Below are positions 1-8,117 of a DNA stretch of 64,000 nt, in pieces. Location of the stretch: the NCBI RefSeq assembly GCF_000243335.1, contig NZ_JH597775.1, forward strand, positions 21,141-85,140, read 5' to 3'. The notes beneath the pieces are model-generated. The model was not told the DNA's origin. It saw only the letters and a program-made list of their open reading frames with translations, and made no database searches. Both the position numbers and the translations under genes were made by a program. Source of the stretch: Leptonema illini DSM 21528 (lineage in GTDB: Bacteria; Spirochaetota; Leptospiria; Leptospirales; Leptonemataceae). Each line of letters begins with the position of its first letter. The stretch's first letter is position 1.

Positions 1-49
1 GAAAGCTCTCAATGGTCTGCCGATCCGGGAAGTCCTTTAACTCGATCAT
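1..49 (-). CDS. Partial 5' end of an unidentified gene running off the window
   Basis: An ATG at 49-47 opens a minus-strand frame that stays open to the window edge and would encode MIELKDFPDRQTIESF. A short purine stretch (GCGAG) lies just upstream. Too little is visible to name a family. A perfect palindrome 36 bp upstream (85-98) would be a suitable operator. Confidence 0.35.
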   Translation of the reverse strand, partial: MIELKDFPDRQTIESF

Positions 50-84
50 ATCTCGCTGCCATTCTCCAGTTGATGCTTGAAACG

Positions 85-98
85 TTTAGCATGCTAAA
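85..98. promoter_or_regulatory. 14-bp perfect palindrome, operator candidate
   Basis: TTTAGCATGCTAAA is a perfect palindrome. It lies between the partial minus-strand gene (start 49) and the stop of the esterase gene (138). It sits at promoter distance only from the partial gene, so it probably serves that gene. The regulator is unknown. Confidence 0.4.
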
Positions 99-137
99 TA
101 TAGTCGCCAGAAAGCGCAGGGCGATTCTTTTTTCGGC

Positions 138-782
138 TCAGTTGAAGAATAGTGTTTCGAGGAATGACTTGAATGCCTGCATCTCTTCGAGGCAGAGCGA
201 ATGATCGATTGGGTATTCGTGAAAGCTCAACGTAACGCCCGCGCTCTGTAGCATGAATGCATGATCCTTTGATGTTTCAAAGGGAAGTACCGGATCAAAG
301 AGGCCATGGGCCATAAAGACGGGGGTTCGGCGTCCGGCATCGCTGATCTCATCGGTGGAACCGAAGAAATAGCCCGACAGCGCTCCGACGCCGGCGAACT
401 CACTCTGTGCGCGAAGAGCGGTATAAAGCGAAACGACCGCTCCCTGACTGAAGCCCGAAAGCACGATGCGGTTTTTCGGTACGTGCGGCATGTCTTCGTT
501 ATCGGAGCGCAGTCGTTCGGCGATCTCTTCAAGCAGGCGTCTTGAGTTCTTGAGTCCAGGCTCCTGTCTGCCGTCGAGGTCGTACCACTTTGTGCCGACG
601 ACGTAGGGGTCCGGCGCATTCAAGAGCAGGGTGTGTATGCGATCGCCAAGCAGAAGGTCGGGGAAGTCGCGAAACGACTCCATCCGATCACCAAGGCCAT
701 GCATGACGATCAGAAGCGGAGCGTTGGATTCAGCGGATTCGAAAAAGAGGTTGCGCAGAGGGAGATCAAGCGATCGGACCAT
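138..782 (-). CDS. Carboxylesterase/phospholipase-type alpha/beta hydrolase
   Basis: A 214-residue serine hydrolase of the compact cytosolic carboxylesterase/phospholipase (YpfH-like) family. The nucleophile elbow is GFSQGA (about residues 109-114). The acid is in the HGLFDPVLP segment and the histidine in IDHSLCLEE near the C-terminus, so the triad is complete. No signal peptide is present. The ATG overlaps the stop of the upstream 44-codon gene (ATGA), so translation is probably coupled. The natural ester substrate cannot be told from sequence. Confidence 0.88.
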   Translation of the reverse strand: MVRSLDLPLRNLFFESAESNAPLLIVMHGLGDRMESFRDFPDLLLGDRIHTLLLNAPDPYVVGTKWYDLDGRQEPGLKNSRRLLEEIAERLRSDNEDMPHVPKNRIVLSGFSQGAVVSLYTALRAQSEFAGVGALSGYFFGSTDEISDAGRRTPVFMAHGLFDPVLPFETSKDHAFMLQSAGVTLSFHEYPIDHSLCLEEMQAFKSFLETLFFN

Positions 783-916
783 CAGGTCGTTTCGGTGATC
801 TCTTTAAATCCGGTGCTGCGGCGATGAGCAGCCTTCGCTTTGCTGCGCAGAGCCCGCTTTTCTCGCTTTTTCTGGAGGTTGATGCGGGTTTTTCTTGAAG
901 TACGGAGCTTTTTCAC
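782..916 (-). CDS. Small very basic protein, 44 residues, unknown
   Basis: A GTG at 916-914 is preceded by GAGGG at good spacing and opens a 44-codon gene whose TGA overlaps the esterase ATG. The peptide (starts MKKLRTSRKTRINLQKKREK) is more than one third Lys/Arg and looks like a ribosome-associated or nucleic-acid-binding peptide, somewhat like S20/S21-type small ribosomal proteins, but no family was recognised. A longer in-frame reading opening at 1180 would run into the alanine racemase coding region and is not believed. The stop/start coupling and the SD make this a real gene. Confidence 0.65.
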   Translation of the reverse strand: MKKLRTSRKTRINLQKKREKRALRSKAKAAHRRSTGFKEITETT

Positions 917-985
917 GGTCGTTTCCCTCGGGTCGGTACAGAAATTCCGCTGGCCGCTACAGAGCAAGCCGAATTTCTGTCTTCG

Positions 986-2125
986 ATGCTTCATCGCGTC
1001 GAAATCAGTCGCTCCGCTCTGCTTCAGAGCGTTGAACAATACCGCTCCGTCATCGGCCGCTCGCAATTCTACGCCATCGTAAAATCCAACGCCTACGGGC
1101 ACGGCCTGCGCCACTGCGTGCAGATCCTTTCCCCGGCCGTCGACGGGTTTGGAGTGAACCATATCTCTGAGGCCGTCCAAGCCTACGATCTCACCGATCG
1201 CCCGTTTCTCGTTATGGGCCGTTTTGACGCCGATGAAGCCCGGCAGCTGCTTGATCTCGATGCCTCACGTATTACCGTCGTGCTCTCCGATATCGATGAG
1301 ATCCGACAGCTCTCTGAGCTGCGCCCCGATCTGCCTTTTCATCTGAAGATCGATACGGGCATGGGTCGGCTGGGGCGCCGCGGATCATTGCTCGATCGTG
1401 TCTTCTCGTATCTTGAAGAACATCCAGATCTGCGCTGGACGGGCATCATGACGCACTTTGCAAACGTCGAAGACGTCACCGACCAGTCCTTTGCAGAAGA
1501 GCAGCTGCGTTTATTTGAAGAGGCCTGGCAGAGAGCGCAGGTCGCCGCGAAGGGCAGGCCTCTGATTCGCCATGCGGCGGCATCGGCGGCGGCGATGATT
1601 CTGCCGCAGTCCAGGCTTGATCTTGTCAGGGTGGGTATCTCCCTTTACGGGCTCTGGGCGTCACAGGCGACAAAGCTCTCGCATCTATCGTTAGGCGGAC
1701 CTCATCTGCAGCTGCGTCCGGCGCTGCGCTGGATAACGAAGATCGTGCAGATCAACGACCTGCCTGCCGCTTCAAAGGTCGGCTACGGATGTACGTATCA
1801 GACACAGCAGGCTTCTCGTATCGCCGTTCTGCCCGTCGGTTACAACGAGGGCTATGATCGGCGTCTATCGAACCGGGCCTATGTCGTAATCGGCGGTCGG
1901 CGAGCGCCCGTCGTCGGTCGCGTCTGCATGAACATGATCATGGTCGACGTCACGCATATTCCCGATGTGCATGCGGGGATGGATGCCGTCTTGATCGGCC
2001 GCCAGGAATTGGACGGGCATTCCGATGAGATGACGGCCGATGCGATGGCCGAGCTCTCCGGTACGATCAACTACGAGACGACGACGCGTATCCATCCCGA
2101 CCTGAAGCGCGTCGTCGTCGATTGA
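986..2125 (+). CDS. alr: Alanine racemase
   Basis: A 379-residue, PLP-dependent fold-type III racemase interconverting L- and D-alanine for peptidoglycan. The PLP lysine is K33 in the YAIVKSNAYGHG motif. Further signatures are HLKIDTGMGRLG, a GYGCTY segment with the expected catalytic tyrosine, and VGRVCMNMIMVDV near the C-terminal domain. Length is normal for the family. It is transcribed divergently from the 44-residue protein/esterase pair, with about 70 bp for both promoters. Confidence 0.95.
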   Translation: MLHRVEISRSALLQSVEQYRSVIGRSQFYAIVKSNAYGHGLRHCVQILSPAVDGFGVNHISEAVQAYDLTDRPFLVMGRFDADEARQLLDLDASRITVVLSDIDEIRQLSELRPDLPFHLKIDTGMGRLGRRGSLLDRVFSYLEEHPDLRWTGIMTHFANVEDVTDQSFAEEQLRLFEEAWQRAQVAAKGRPLIRHAAASAAAMILPQSRLDLVRVGISLYGLWASQATKLSHLSLGGPHLQLRPALRWITKIVQINDLPAASKVGYGCTYQTQQASRIAVLPVGYNEGYDRRLSNRAYVVIGGRRAPVVGRVCMNMIMVDVTHIPDVHAGMDAVLIGRQELDGHSDEMTADAMAELSGTINYETTTRIHPDLKRVVVD

Positions 2126-2137
2126 CGGCCGCAGTTC

Positions 2138-2881
2138 TCAGATCTTTTCGCCGCGAAGCAGGCGATCCCGGGCCTCTTCGCATCGCTTCTGGTTCTCAAG
2201 CAGCTTCACTTCGACAAGGGCCCGGTACTCTTCAAACTGATCTTCATCGAGCTCTCGCGGAATATGGATGGGCTCGCCAAACGAATTAATCAGCGTTCCA
2301 AAGGGCATGGGCACGCGATGCGAATCCCAGGACCTGGCTACCTTCTGTCGCGTCGATTCATAGTGAGCGGGAACGATGGGAATGCCGCAGGCAGAGGCGG
2401 CGGCGATGATGCCCTGCTGTACTTTGAAGGCCGGTCCGCGCGGGCCGTCGGGCGTGAAGGCAAGACGGCTGTTCTGCCGCGCCACACGAATCATGGCCTT
2501 GAGAGCGGACGTGCCTCCGCGCGACGTGCTGCCGCGAATCGAACGATTCCCGAACGACTTCACCACCCTGTCGATGAGATCGCCGTCCTTTGACTTCGAG
2601 ATAAGAACGTAAACGTCCATACCTCTGTAGAGGATGGGGCTCATGTAGACGTTACAATGCCAGATGCCGAAGATGAACGGCTTATTCTCTTTGATGAGCG
2701 AGGTTACGACGTCTTTACCAAGATAGACCTTGCGCGAGGTCAGCAACGTGAAGCGCTGAAACATCGTGATCAGAAAGATGCCGACCACTTCGAGGATGCG
2801 CTTTCGCAGAGGCTTTTGCTCCTCTATGTCGGCATCGCTCATTTCTACCGTCGTCTGACCGTCTTTCGCTGTTTCGTTCAT
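2138..2881 (-). CDS. DUF374 family (lysophospholipid acyltransferase-like) protein
   Basis: 247 residues of the DUF374/lysophospholipid acyltransferase-like superfamily. Visible hallmarks are FGIWHCNVYMSP, which places the expected histidine, the TSRGGTSALKAMIRV segment, and FTPDGPRGPAFKVQQG (acceptor/donor site). One hydrophobic segment at about residues 30-45 suggests membrane association. These proteins are thought to acylate lipid A-type or phospholipid acceptors; the substrate here is unknown. A second ATG 13 codons in is also possible as the start. Confidence 0.8.
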   Translation of the reverse strand: MNETAKDGQTTVEMSDADIEEQKPLRKRILEVVGIFLITMFQRFTLLTSRKVYLGKDVVTSLIKENKPFIFGIWHCNVYMSPILYRGMDVYVLISKSKDGDLIDRVVKSFGNRSIRGSTSRGGTSALKAMIRVARQNSRLAFTPDGPRGPAFKVQQGIIAAASACGIPIVPAHYESTRQKVARSWDSHRVPMPFGTLINSFGEPIHIPRELDEDQFEEYRALVEVKLLENQKRCEEARDRLLRGEKI

Positions 2882-2939
2882 CGGAATGCAGATTCAATAA
2901 AGGCCCGGCCGTGCCAAGCAAAAAGAGAAAACGGCCCGG

Positions 2940-4070
2940 TCATCGTCGGGTCGTTACGATCTCATGCTTGCTCTCGACGATCTGTAACCTGCCCGATTCG
3001 AGGCGCAGCACTCCGCGCGGGCAGACGGCAGAGCAGATGCCGCATCCTACGCAGGACGCCCGGATGATATCCTCCCGGTTCTGTGCGTAGGCGCGCACGT
3101 CGATGCCCATCTCGCAGTAAGTGGAGCAGTTGCCGCAGCTGATGCAATGCCCGCCGTTTGTCGTTATGCGAAAGCGAGATAGCTTCACCTGAAGCATGCC
3201 CAGGATGGCCGCCATCGGACAGCCGAACCGGCACCAGATGCGCGTTCCGAGTAGCGGATAAAAGCCGACGCCGATCACCCCGCTGAAGATGGCTCCGATA
3301 TAAAAACCATACCATTCGGCCAGAGACTGCGAGAATCGACCGAACACGCTCCCCGATGTCAATGAGTTGATCCAGAGCAGGGCCGTGACGATGACGATGA
3401 GGCCCAGAATCGGATAAATCGTCATACGCTCCAGCCTCCAGGCGGCGCTGCTTTTATTTGAAAGATGCCGGAACGAATCGCCTGCGGTATTGGCTAACCC
3501 TCCGCATCCGCAGACCCACGAGCAGTACCAGCGCTTCCCGAAATAATACGTGAGGACGGGCGTGGCCACAAAGCTTAAAAAAGCGGCGACGATGAGAAAA
3601 TACACGCCGGTGCCGCCGTAATGGGTCCAGGTATACGGATACAGATATTCGGGCTTTAAAGGCCAGAAGTAGCTGAAATAGAATTCAGGCTGCTTGAAGA
3701 GCACAAGCAGGTTGGGCAGCAGATAGGCGAAGCCCAGTTGAAAAAGCATGACCGATAGCGTTCGCACGATCTGATACGGTACGGTTCGGTAACGATGCAA
3801 CATGCGAGCACCGAATACAAGAACGGCAACCGTGTAAAGCGTGCCATAAAAGAACCACTGATCGGCAGGGCGTCCGCGCAGCGTCTGTGACAGGGATTCA
3901 AGGTGCCCGTAGACGTTAGCCTGCATCCACAGCTGCACGGCTCCTCCGGCGATGCGATCGCCGAAATAGATGACGACATAGAGAAGGGTAAGAGCGGCGG
4001 CAAGCCCGTAGGCCGCTACACCGCGAGAGGTCAGGGAGCGAAACATCACGCCGTTGTTGTCGGGGATCAT
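2940..4070 (-). CDS. Membrane-bound 4Fe-4S polyferredoxin (NapH/CcoG-like)
   Basis: A 376-residue integral membrane electron carrier. About five hydrophobic segments are followed by a Cys-rich CSWVCGCGG motif and a C-terminal pair of 4Fe-4S sites, CISCGNCSTYC and CVGCGICSAVCP. This matches the NapH/NosR/YccM polyferredoxin type. The ATG at 4070 overlaps the TGA of the upstream oxidoreductase (ATGA) and has a strong GGGAGG, so it is preferred over an ATG 12 codons earlier. It probably passes electrons between the quinone pool or FAD partner and an unknown acceptor. Confidence 0.82.
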   Translation of the reverse strand: MIPDNNGVMFRSLTSRGVAAYGLAAALTLLYVVIYFGDRIAGGAVQLWMQANVYGHLESLSQTLRGRPADQWFFYGTLYTVAVLVFGARMLHRYRTVPYQIVRTLSVMLFQLGFAYLLPNLLVLFKQPEFYFSYFWPLKPEYLYPYTWTHYGGTGVYFLIVAAFLSFVATPVLTYYFGKRWYCSWVCGCGGLANTAGDSFRHLSNKSSAAWRLERMTIYPILGLIVIVTALLWINSLTSGSVFGRFSQSLAEWYGFYIGAIFSGVIGVGFYPLLGTRIWCRFGCPMAAILGMLQVKLSRFRITTNGGHCISCGNCSTYCEMGIDVRAYAQNREDIIRASCVGCGICSAVCPRGVLRLESGRLQIVESKHEIVTTRR

Positions 4071-5341
4071 GCGACCTCCCTGATACGGCCGTTCAGGCGT
4101 CGCCATCCGCCCGAAAACTCCGGATCAAAGCAGAGCTCGGATAACGATTGCATGACCATCTGCACCCGCGCTCCCTCTGCGATCAGACGTTCGGCACAGT
4201 CCTGACGCAGACGCAGGCCGAGCGTATTGATGCCGATCAGATGGTCGCCGTCGAAGCACAGGCGAAGAAGATGCCGTTTGCCCTGCCGTTCATCCTGATA
4301 GAGAAAAGATCGCCCGCCCGTCACCTGACCGGCCACGATATACTCCAGCGAAAAGAACTTCGCCGAATTATAAAAAGGCTCGGGCGCGTACGTGCCGGCG
4401 CCGTCCGTCCACTGAGCGACGAGCGTCTCTGCCTGGTGACGTGCCGTATACCAGAGCTGTTCGATCCGACCGTCGATCTGTGCACAGTCTCCGATCGCAT
4501 AAACATCCGGGGCCGACGTGCGAAAGAAGCCGTCCACGATGACTCCGCGATCAAGCGTAATGCCCGACGACTGCAGGGCGGAAAGATTGGGCTGCACGCC
4601 GATGGTCACGCCGGCGAGGTTAGCCGGCAGGTGATCATGATCTGTGGTTACGGAACGAAGGCCGCCGTCAGCAGACCCTGTCCCGGCTTCTGAGTCGCCG
4701 GACTCCGATTCATTAAAAGAGAGCACCTGCCTGTTATACAGAACCTTTACATGCCGCTCGATCTCTTTTGAAACGACGGCCGACTCTTCAGGCAAAAGCA
4801 CCGAGTTCCAGTAAGAGGCTTCGCGCACAAGCATCGTGACCGGCTTCTTACGAGAGTGAAGCATCTCGGCCAGTTCGACGCCGATCAGGCCTCCGCCGAT
4901 AATACAGGCCGGGCCGTCTGTCGAAGCAAGGCGACTTTCGAGGCGGATCAGGTCGCCTCGATGATACAGGCCCTGGACGCCCTCAAGTGATTCGCCGGGC
5001 ACGTTCAGGCGATGGGGCACAGAGCCCGTGGCAATTACCAGGCGATCGTAAGTAAGATCTGTCGGCTGCCCATTGTCAGCTGCATACTTTACGACTTTCT
5101 CTGTCGTATCTACATGCCGCACCGATCCCTGAATCAGATCGATTCCTTTATAGCTCTTACGTTCATGAAGCTCGGTCTGACGGTCGGTCAGATGCCCCAT
5201 AAAGGCATACATTAGAGCCGGCCTGGAAAAGGGATACCGCGCTTCTTCAGAGATCATCGTGATCTGCATATCAGGGTCCTGTCGGAGCAGACGGGCGACG
5301 GTTGAGCCGGCAATGCCGTTTCCAAGAATGAGAGTATGCAT
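4067..5341 (-). CDS. FAD/NAD(P)-dependent pyridine nucleotide-disulfide-type oxidoreductase
   Basis: 424 residues. The N-terminal Rossmann motif is ILGNGIAGSTVARLL, a second dinucleotide-binding motif CIIGGGLIGVELAE binds NAD(P)H, and VYAIGDCAQ is the FAD-binding motif. The overall form resembles rubredoxin/ferredoxin reductases and the N-terminus of NirB. The PFSRPALMYAFMG segment is typical of that branch. It is translationally coupled to the downstream membrane polyferredoxin, so the two probably form one electron-transfer unit. No redox-active CxxC was seen. Confidence 0.85.
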   Translation of the reverse strand: MHTLILGNGIAGSTVARLLRQDPDMQITMISEEARYPFSRPALMYAFMGHLTDRQTELHERKSYKGIDLIQGSVRHVDTTEKVVKYAADNGQPTDLTYDRLVIATGSVPHRLNVPGESLEGVQGLYHRGDLIRLESRLASTDGPACIIGGGLIGVELAEMLHSRKKPVTMLVREASYWNSVLLPEESAVVSKEIERHVKVLYNRQVLSFNESESGDSEAGTGSADGGLRSVTTDHDHLPANLAGVTIGVQPNLSALQSSGITLDRGVIVDGFFRTSAPDVYAIGDCAQIDGRIEQLWYTARHQAETLVAQWTDGAGTYAPEPFYNSAKFFSLEYIVAGQVTGGRSFLYQDERQGKRHLLRLCFDGDHLIGINTLGLRLRQDCAERLIAEGARVQMVMQSLSELCFDPEFSGGWRRLNGRIREVA

Positions 5342-5578
5342 CGTTCGTTATTCGAGAGTAGACATGCATCTGTGGCAAGGGAAAAACCGGAAGCCGTAGG
5401 ACCCCGTTTCCATTTCCCTGCCACCGAAATACTGGAGGAAGATCATACCTCTCTTCCTCTGTGTCCTCCCAACCTCTGTGGTTATACTCTTTTCTCTTGC
5501 GAAATACTTGCCTGATCCCTTTCTCTCGGACCGGAAAAATCCTTGTGCCCGGGACGGCAGCGGCTGAGCTGCAATTGC
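5342..5578. other. Intergenic stretch without a supported gene
   Basis: About 240 bp upstream of the oxidoreductase (minus) and DUF4279 gene (plus). A fragment CCTCTGTGGTTATAC at about 5473-5488 resembles the degenerate CTC(T/C)GNGG-type repeats seen in full near 27.7 and 30 kb. It must also hold the two divergent promoters. Nothing else was found. Confidence 0.4.
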
Positions 5579-5953
5579 ATGAGCGAATCGACGGGATGGG
5601 CCGTTTTTTTGATTCAGGGTCGCAATCTTTCCACCGAACAGCTGGAGAGCGCCCTTCACATGAAGCCCGATTTTCTGCGCGAAGGTCGCGACGGCATGCG
5701 ACACTGGCAGCTGAACAGCAGGCTTTCGGGAAGGCACTCGATAAACGAGCATGTCGAGGATCTGCTCAAGCGCCTGTTGCCCGTACGCAAGGCCGTGCGC
5801 TCGTTGCCGGCCGGTCTTGAGGCGCGGTTTATCTGCTCGGTCATCACTCGCAACATCAGCCGCGGATCTTTCGAGCTTCCTGGCAATCTGCTTCTGCTCA
5901 TCGGTTCTTTACAGTGTGTGCTCGAAGTCCATTTCGACGTAACGGAAGATTGA
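5579..5953 (+). CDS. DUF4279 family protein
   Basis: 124 residues that read as a DUF4279 domain: an N-terminal beta strand and GRNLSTEQLESALHMKPDF, a central HWQLNSRL, then helix HVEDLLKRLLPVRKAV and a final beta hairpin. These are small cytosolic proteins, often linked to immunity-protein-like folds, with no established role. The start MSESTGW was chosen by family fit; the ribosome site is weak. An in-frame ATG 12 codons earlier exists. Confidence 0.7.
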   Translation: MSESTGWAVFLIQGRNLSTEQLESALHMKPDFLREGRDGMRHWQLNSRLSGRHSINEHVEDLLKRLLPVRKAVRSLPAGLEARFICSVITRNISRGSFELPGNLLLLIGSLQCVLEVHFDVTED

Positions 5954-5994
5954 GGCCGGACAGATGCAGGAGCCGGTCGTGAGAGTTCGTGGCC

Positions 5995-6531
5995 TCAGCT
6001 CTTATCGCGAAAATGAAAGAGCAGCTCTTCGATGCCTTCGTTGACGTCACGCCCCGAAAGATCGAGCACGTAGTCGGCGGCCTTCTCATACCAGGGCAGG
6101 CGTCGGCGCAGCACGGCCTCGTAATCGGCGGCCAGTGTCGGTCTGTGGCTTGAGTCAAGCTCGCGCGAAAGCAGCCACTGCACGCTGCGCTTCAGATAGA
6201 TCGTCGTGCATTTCTCGCGAAGAAGAGCGGCCTTGCGTTCAGAGAAATACTCGGAGCCGTCGGCGTCTACATCGACAAGGATTCCGCCGCCGCAATCGAT
6301 AACGACTGCCGGCATGCCGGCCACTTTTTCAAGAAGCCTGTACTCGCGTTCGCGAAAGCCGGCCCAGCCTTCGGCGGCGACGATATCGCGTATGGGTAAT
6401 CCGCCCGCCTCGTACGATATCAGCGTATCGGTAGAGAGCAGAAGCCGGTCCAGTCGCTTGGCGAATTTGCGCGAAAGGCGCGATTTTCCCGCTCCGCGCG
6501 GACCGATAAAGGCAAAGTTACGCAATGTCAT
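5995..6531 (-). CDS. aroK: Shikimate kinase
   Basis: A P-loop kinase of about 178 residues, ATP:shikimate 3-phosphotransferase of the chorismate pathway. Walker A is GPRGAGKS at residues 10-17. The shikimate-binding aspartate lies in STDTLIS, and the VIDCGGGILVD segment matches the family GGG motif. The MTLRNFAF start is preferred (GCGGGA upstream), though an ATG five codons earlier is possible. The closing LDLSGRDVNEGIEELL helix is typical. It stands alone rather than in an aro operon. Confidence 0.82.
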   Translation of the reverse strand: MTLRNFAFIGPRGAGKSRLSRKFAKRLDRLLLSTDTLISYEAGGLPIRDIVAAEGWAGFREREYRLLEKVAGMPAVVIDCGGGILVDVDADGSEYFSERKAALLREKCTTIYLKRSVQWLLSRELDSSHRPTLAADYEAVLRRRLPWYEKAADYVLDLSGRDVNEGIEELLFHFRDKS

Positions 6532-6591
6532 CCCGTCGTCCCGCATATCACAAGTGATCTCTGCAAAAGCATCCGTGCCGTTTTTTGAAAC

Positions 6592-7455
6592 CTAAATGTC
6601 GCGCAGCTCTTTTAACGATTCAAGCAGCTCGGGCAGATCTTCATAGTAGGCCCTGATATTTGCGTCCGTCAGGCCAAGGGCGGCGACGGCATCGGTGCTC
6701 AGATGTTCGGATAACCCTCCCGCATCGACGCCGATACCGGCCGACAGGGTGATCCAGTTCGCCACATGAATCAGGTTGGTGAGCTCGGGATTCATCTTCG
6801 CCTTCTCGGGCGTGTAGTTATACAGCGCCGCCTCGACAAGCTCCGACGGGAAGTTCCATTTTTTGAGTAGGATGGCTCCGACCTCGCTATGATTGTAGCC
6901 CATGTATTTCTTTTCAAGCTCGGTGAAGCGCTGATTCGGATTCTGCTTCGTCTCCATCGAGATCTGCACGTATGCCTTGCGAAAGACCTGCGAGAGCACG
7001 ACCTTGCCGACGTCGTGCAGAAGCCCGGCCGTGAAAGCGACATCGGCCGGCGTTTTCGTCTTGCGATCCTCGGCGATTTTCGAAGCAAGAGAGGCGACGA
7101 CGATGCAGTGATCCCACATGTCGCGCTCTTCAAGCCTGTAACCGGTGACGGGTTGCTTGAGAATGCCGCGCGCCGCCGAGACCATGACGATATCTTTCAC
7201 CGTTTTCAGACCGAGGATCACGATGGCCTCGTGAACGGATCGTATCTCCCGTGACGGATGATAGTAGGCCGAGTTCGAGATGCGCAGAATATCGGACGTG
7301 AGCCCGAGATCCTTCGAGATCTCTTTTGCGACGGCCTGAAAATCGGCGTCGGGATCACGCACCATCTGCAGCACTTTATGTACGATATCGGGAAAAGAAG
7401 GTAAACGCTCCAGATCGCCGAGTAGCTGATCGATTTCCTGTTTGAGTTGAGACAT
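6592..7455 (-). CDS. HDOD domain signalling protein
   Basis: 287 residues with a full HDOD fold. LPSFPDIVHKVLQMV opens the domain, SNSAYYHPSREIRSVHEAIVILG is the diagnostic central motif, and AFTAGLLHDVGKVVL carries the HD-like residues. HDOD proteins are non-enzymatic relatives of HD phosphohydrolases used in chemotaxis, motility and stress signalling. It lies 15 bp downstream of cheD on the same strand, which supports a signalling role. Confidence 0.88.
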   Translation of the reverse strand: MSQLKQEIDQLLGDLERLPSFPDIVHKVLQMVRDPDADFQAVAKEISKDLGLTSDILRISNSAYYHPSREIRSVHEAIVILGLKTVKDIVMVSAARGILKQPVTGYRLEERDMWDHCIVVASLASKIAEDRKTKTPADVAFTAGLLHDVGKVVLSQVFRKAYVQISMETKQNPNQRFTELEKKYMGYNHSEVGAILLKKWNFPSELVEAALYNYTPEKAKMNPELTNLIHVANWITLSAGIGVDAGGLSEHLSTDAVAALGLTDANIRAYYEDLPELLESLKELRDI

Positions 7456-7470
7456 GATGCACCCTGTATT

Positions 7471-7968
7471 TCAAGCTTTGTAGATGTAGCGTTCCTGCGT
7501 TCCGCTGCGCAGCAGAATGCGGCCGTCGTCGAGAAAGAAGGTGATCGTGCGACCGCTGCTTCCCCCCACATCTTCTTCTATGATGGCGATGCCTTCTTTT
7601 TCAAGGGTCGCCCTGCTCACGGCGACGTTGCTCTCGCCTATGTTATGAAAGAACTTTGATTTATCGGCATCAAACATCGAGGCTCCGCCGAAAAGACGGG
7701 CCGTCAGATTCGCTTTATCGATGCCCTGGCGTTGCAGCTCGCGAAGCAGCTCTTCGATAGCCGTGCGTGCATACTTGCCTTTTTGCGCGATCTTTCCCGC
7801 CGGAGGTTCATCGAGCAGGGCATGGCACATTCCGCCTGCGCGATCTTTTTTCGAATAGAGTACGATGCCGACACAGGAACCGAGCGTGGTACGCAGAGCA
7901 TCGGGATGCTTTGCCGTCTTCCACTCAGACACGCCGACATGAATGACACTGCTGTTTTCCGTTTTCAG
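7471..7968 (-). CDS. cheD: Chemoreceptor glutamine deamidase CheD, probable CTG start
   Basis: CheD deamidates specific glutamines on chemoreceptors. With the start proposed here the catalytic Cys is C32 (LGSCVG) and the His is H49 (GMCHALL), the 17-residue spacing known for CheD. A GTG at 7932 would cut off the first family strand (SSVIHVGVSEW). The frame continues to a CTG at 7968-7966 preceded by AGGAG with 7-nt spacing, and no ATG occurs before the in-frame stop further up. The CTG start is therefore inferred. It adjoins an HDOD gene. Confidence 0.87.
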   Translation of the reverse strand: MKTENSSVIHVGVSEWKTAKHPDALRTTLGSCVGIVLYSKKDRAGGMCHALLDEPPAGKIAQKGKYARTAIEELLRELQRQGIDKANLTARLFGGASMFDADKSKFFHNIGESNVAVSRATLEKEGIAIIEEDVGGSSGRTITFFLDDGRILLRSGTQERYIYKA

Positions 7969-8117
7969 GGCCGATCTCCTGAGATTGGGGATGGGAGCAA
8001 GCTCCGATCTTCACCGTATCAGGCGACGACAACTCCTGTCAAAAAGAAATCATCGGTGATTGAAACTTGTGGAAAAAGAACGCACGCCCGAGAAACCGGT
8101 GCAATTCAGAGAGATCT

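Noticed and set aside
5348..5752. 134-codon minus-strand frame across the DUF4279 start
   Set aside because: Overlaps the DUF4279 coding region and matches no family.
7930..7932. GTG as the CheD start
   Set aside because: It would remove the first strand of the CheD fold, and there is no SD before it, while the CTG 12 codons earlier has AGGAG at 7 nt.
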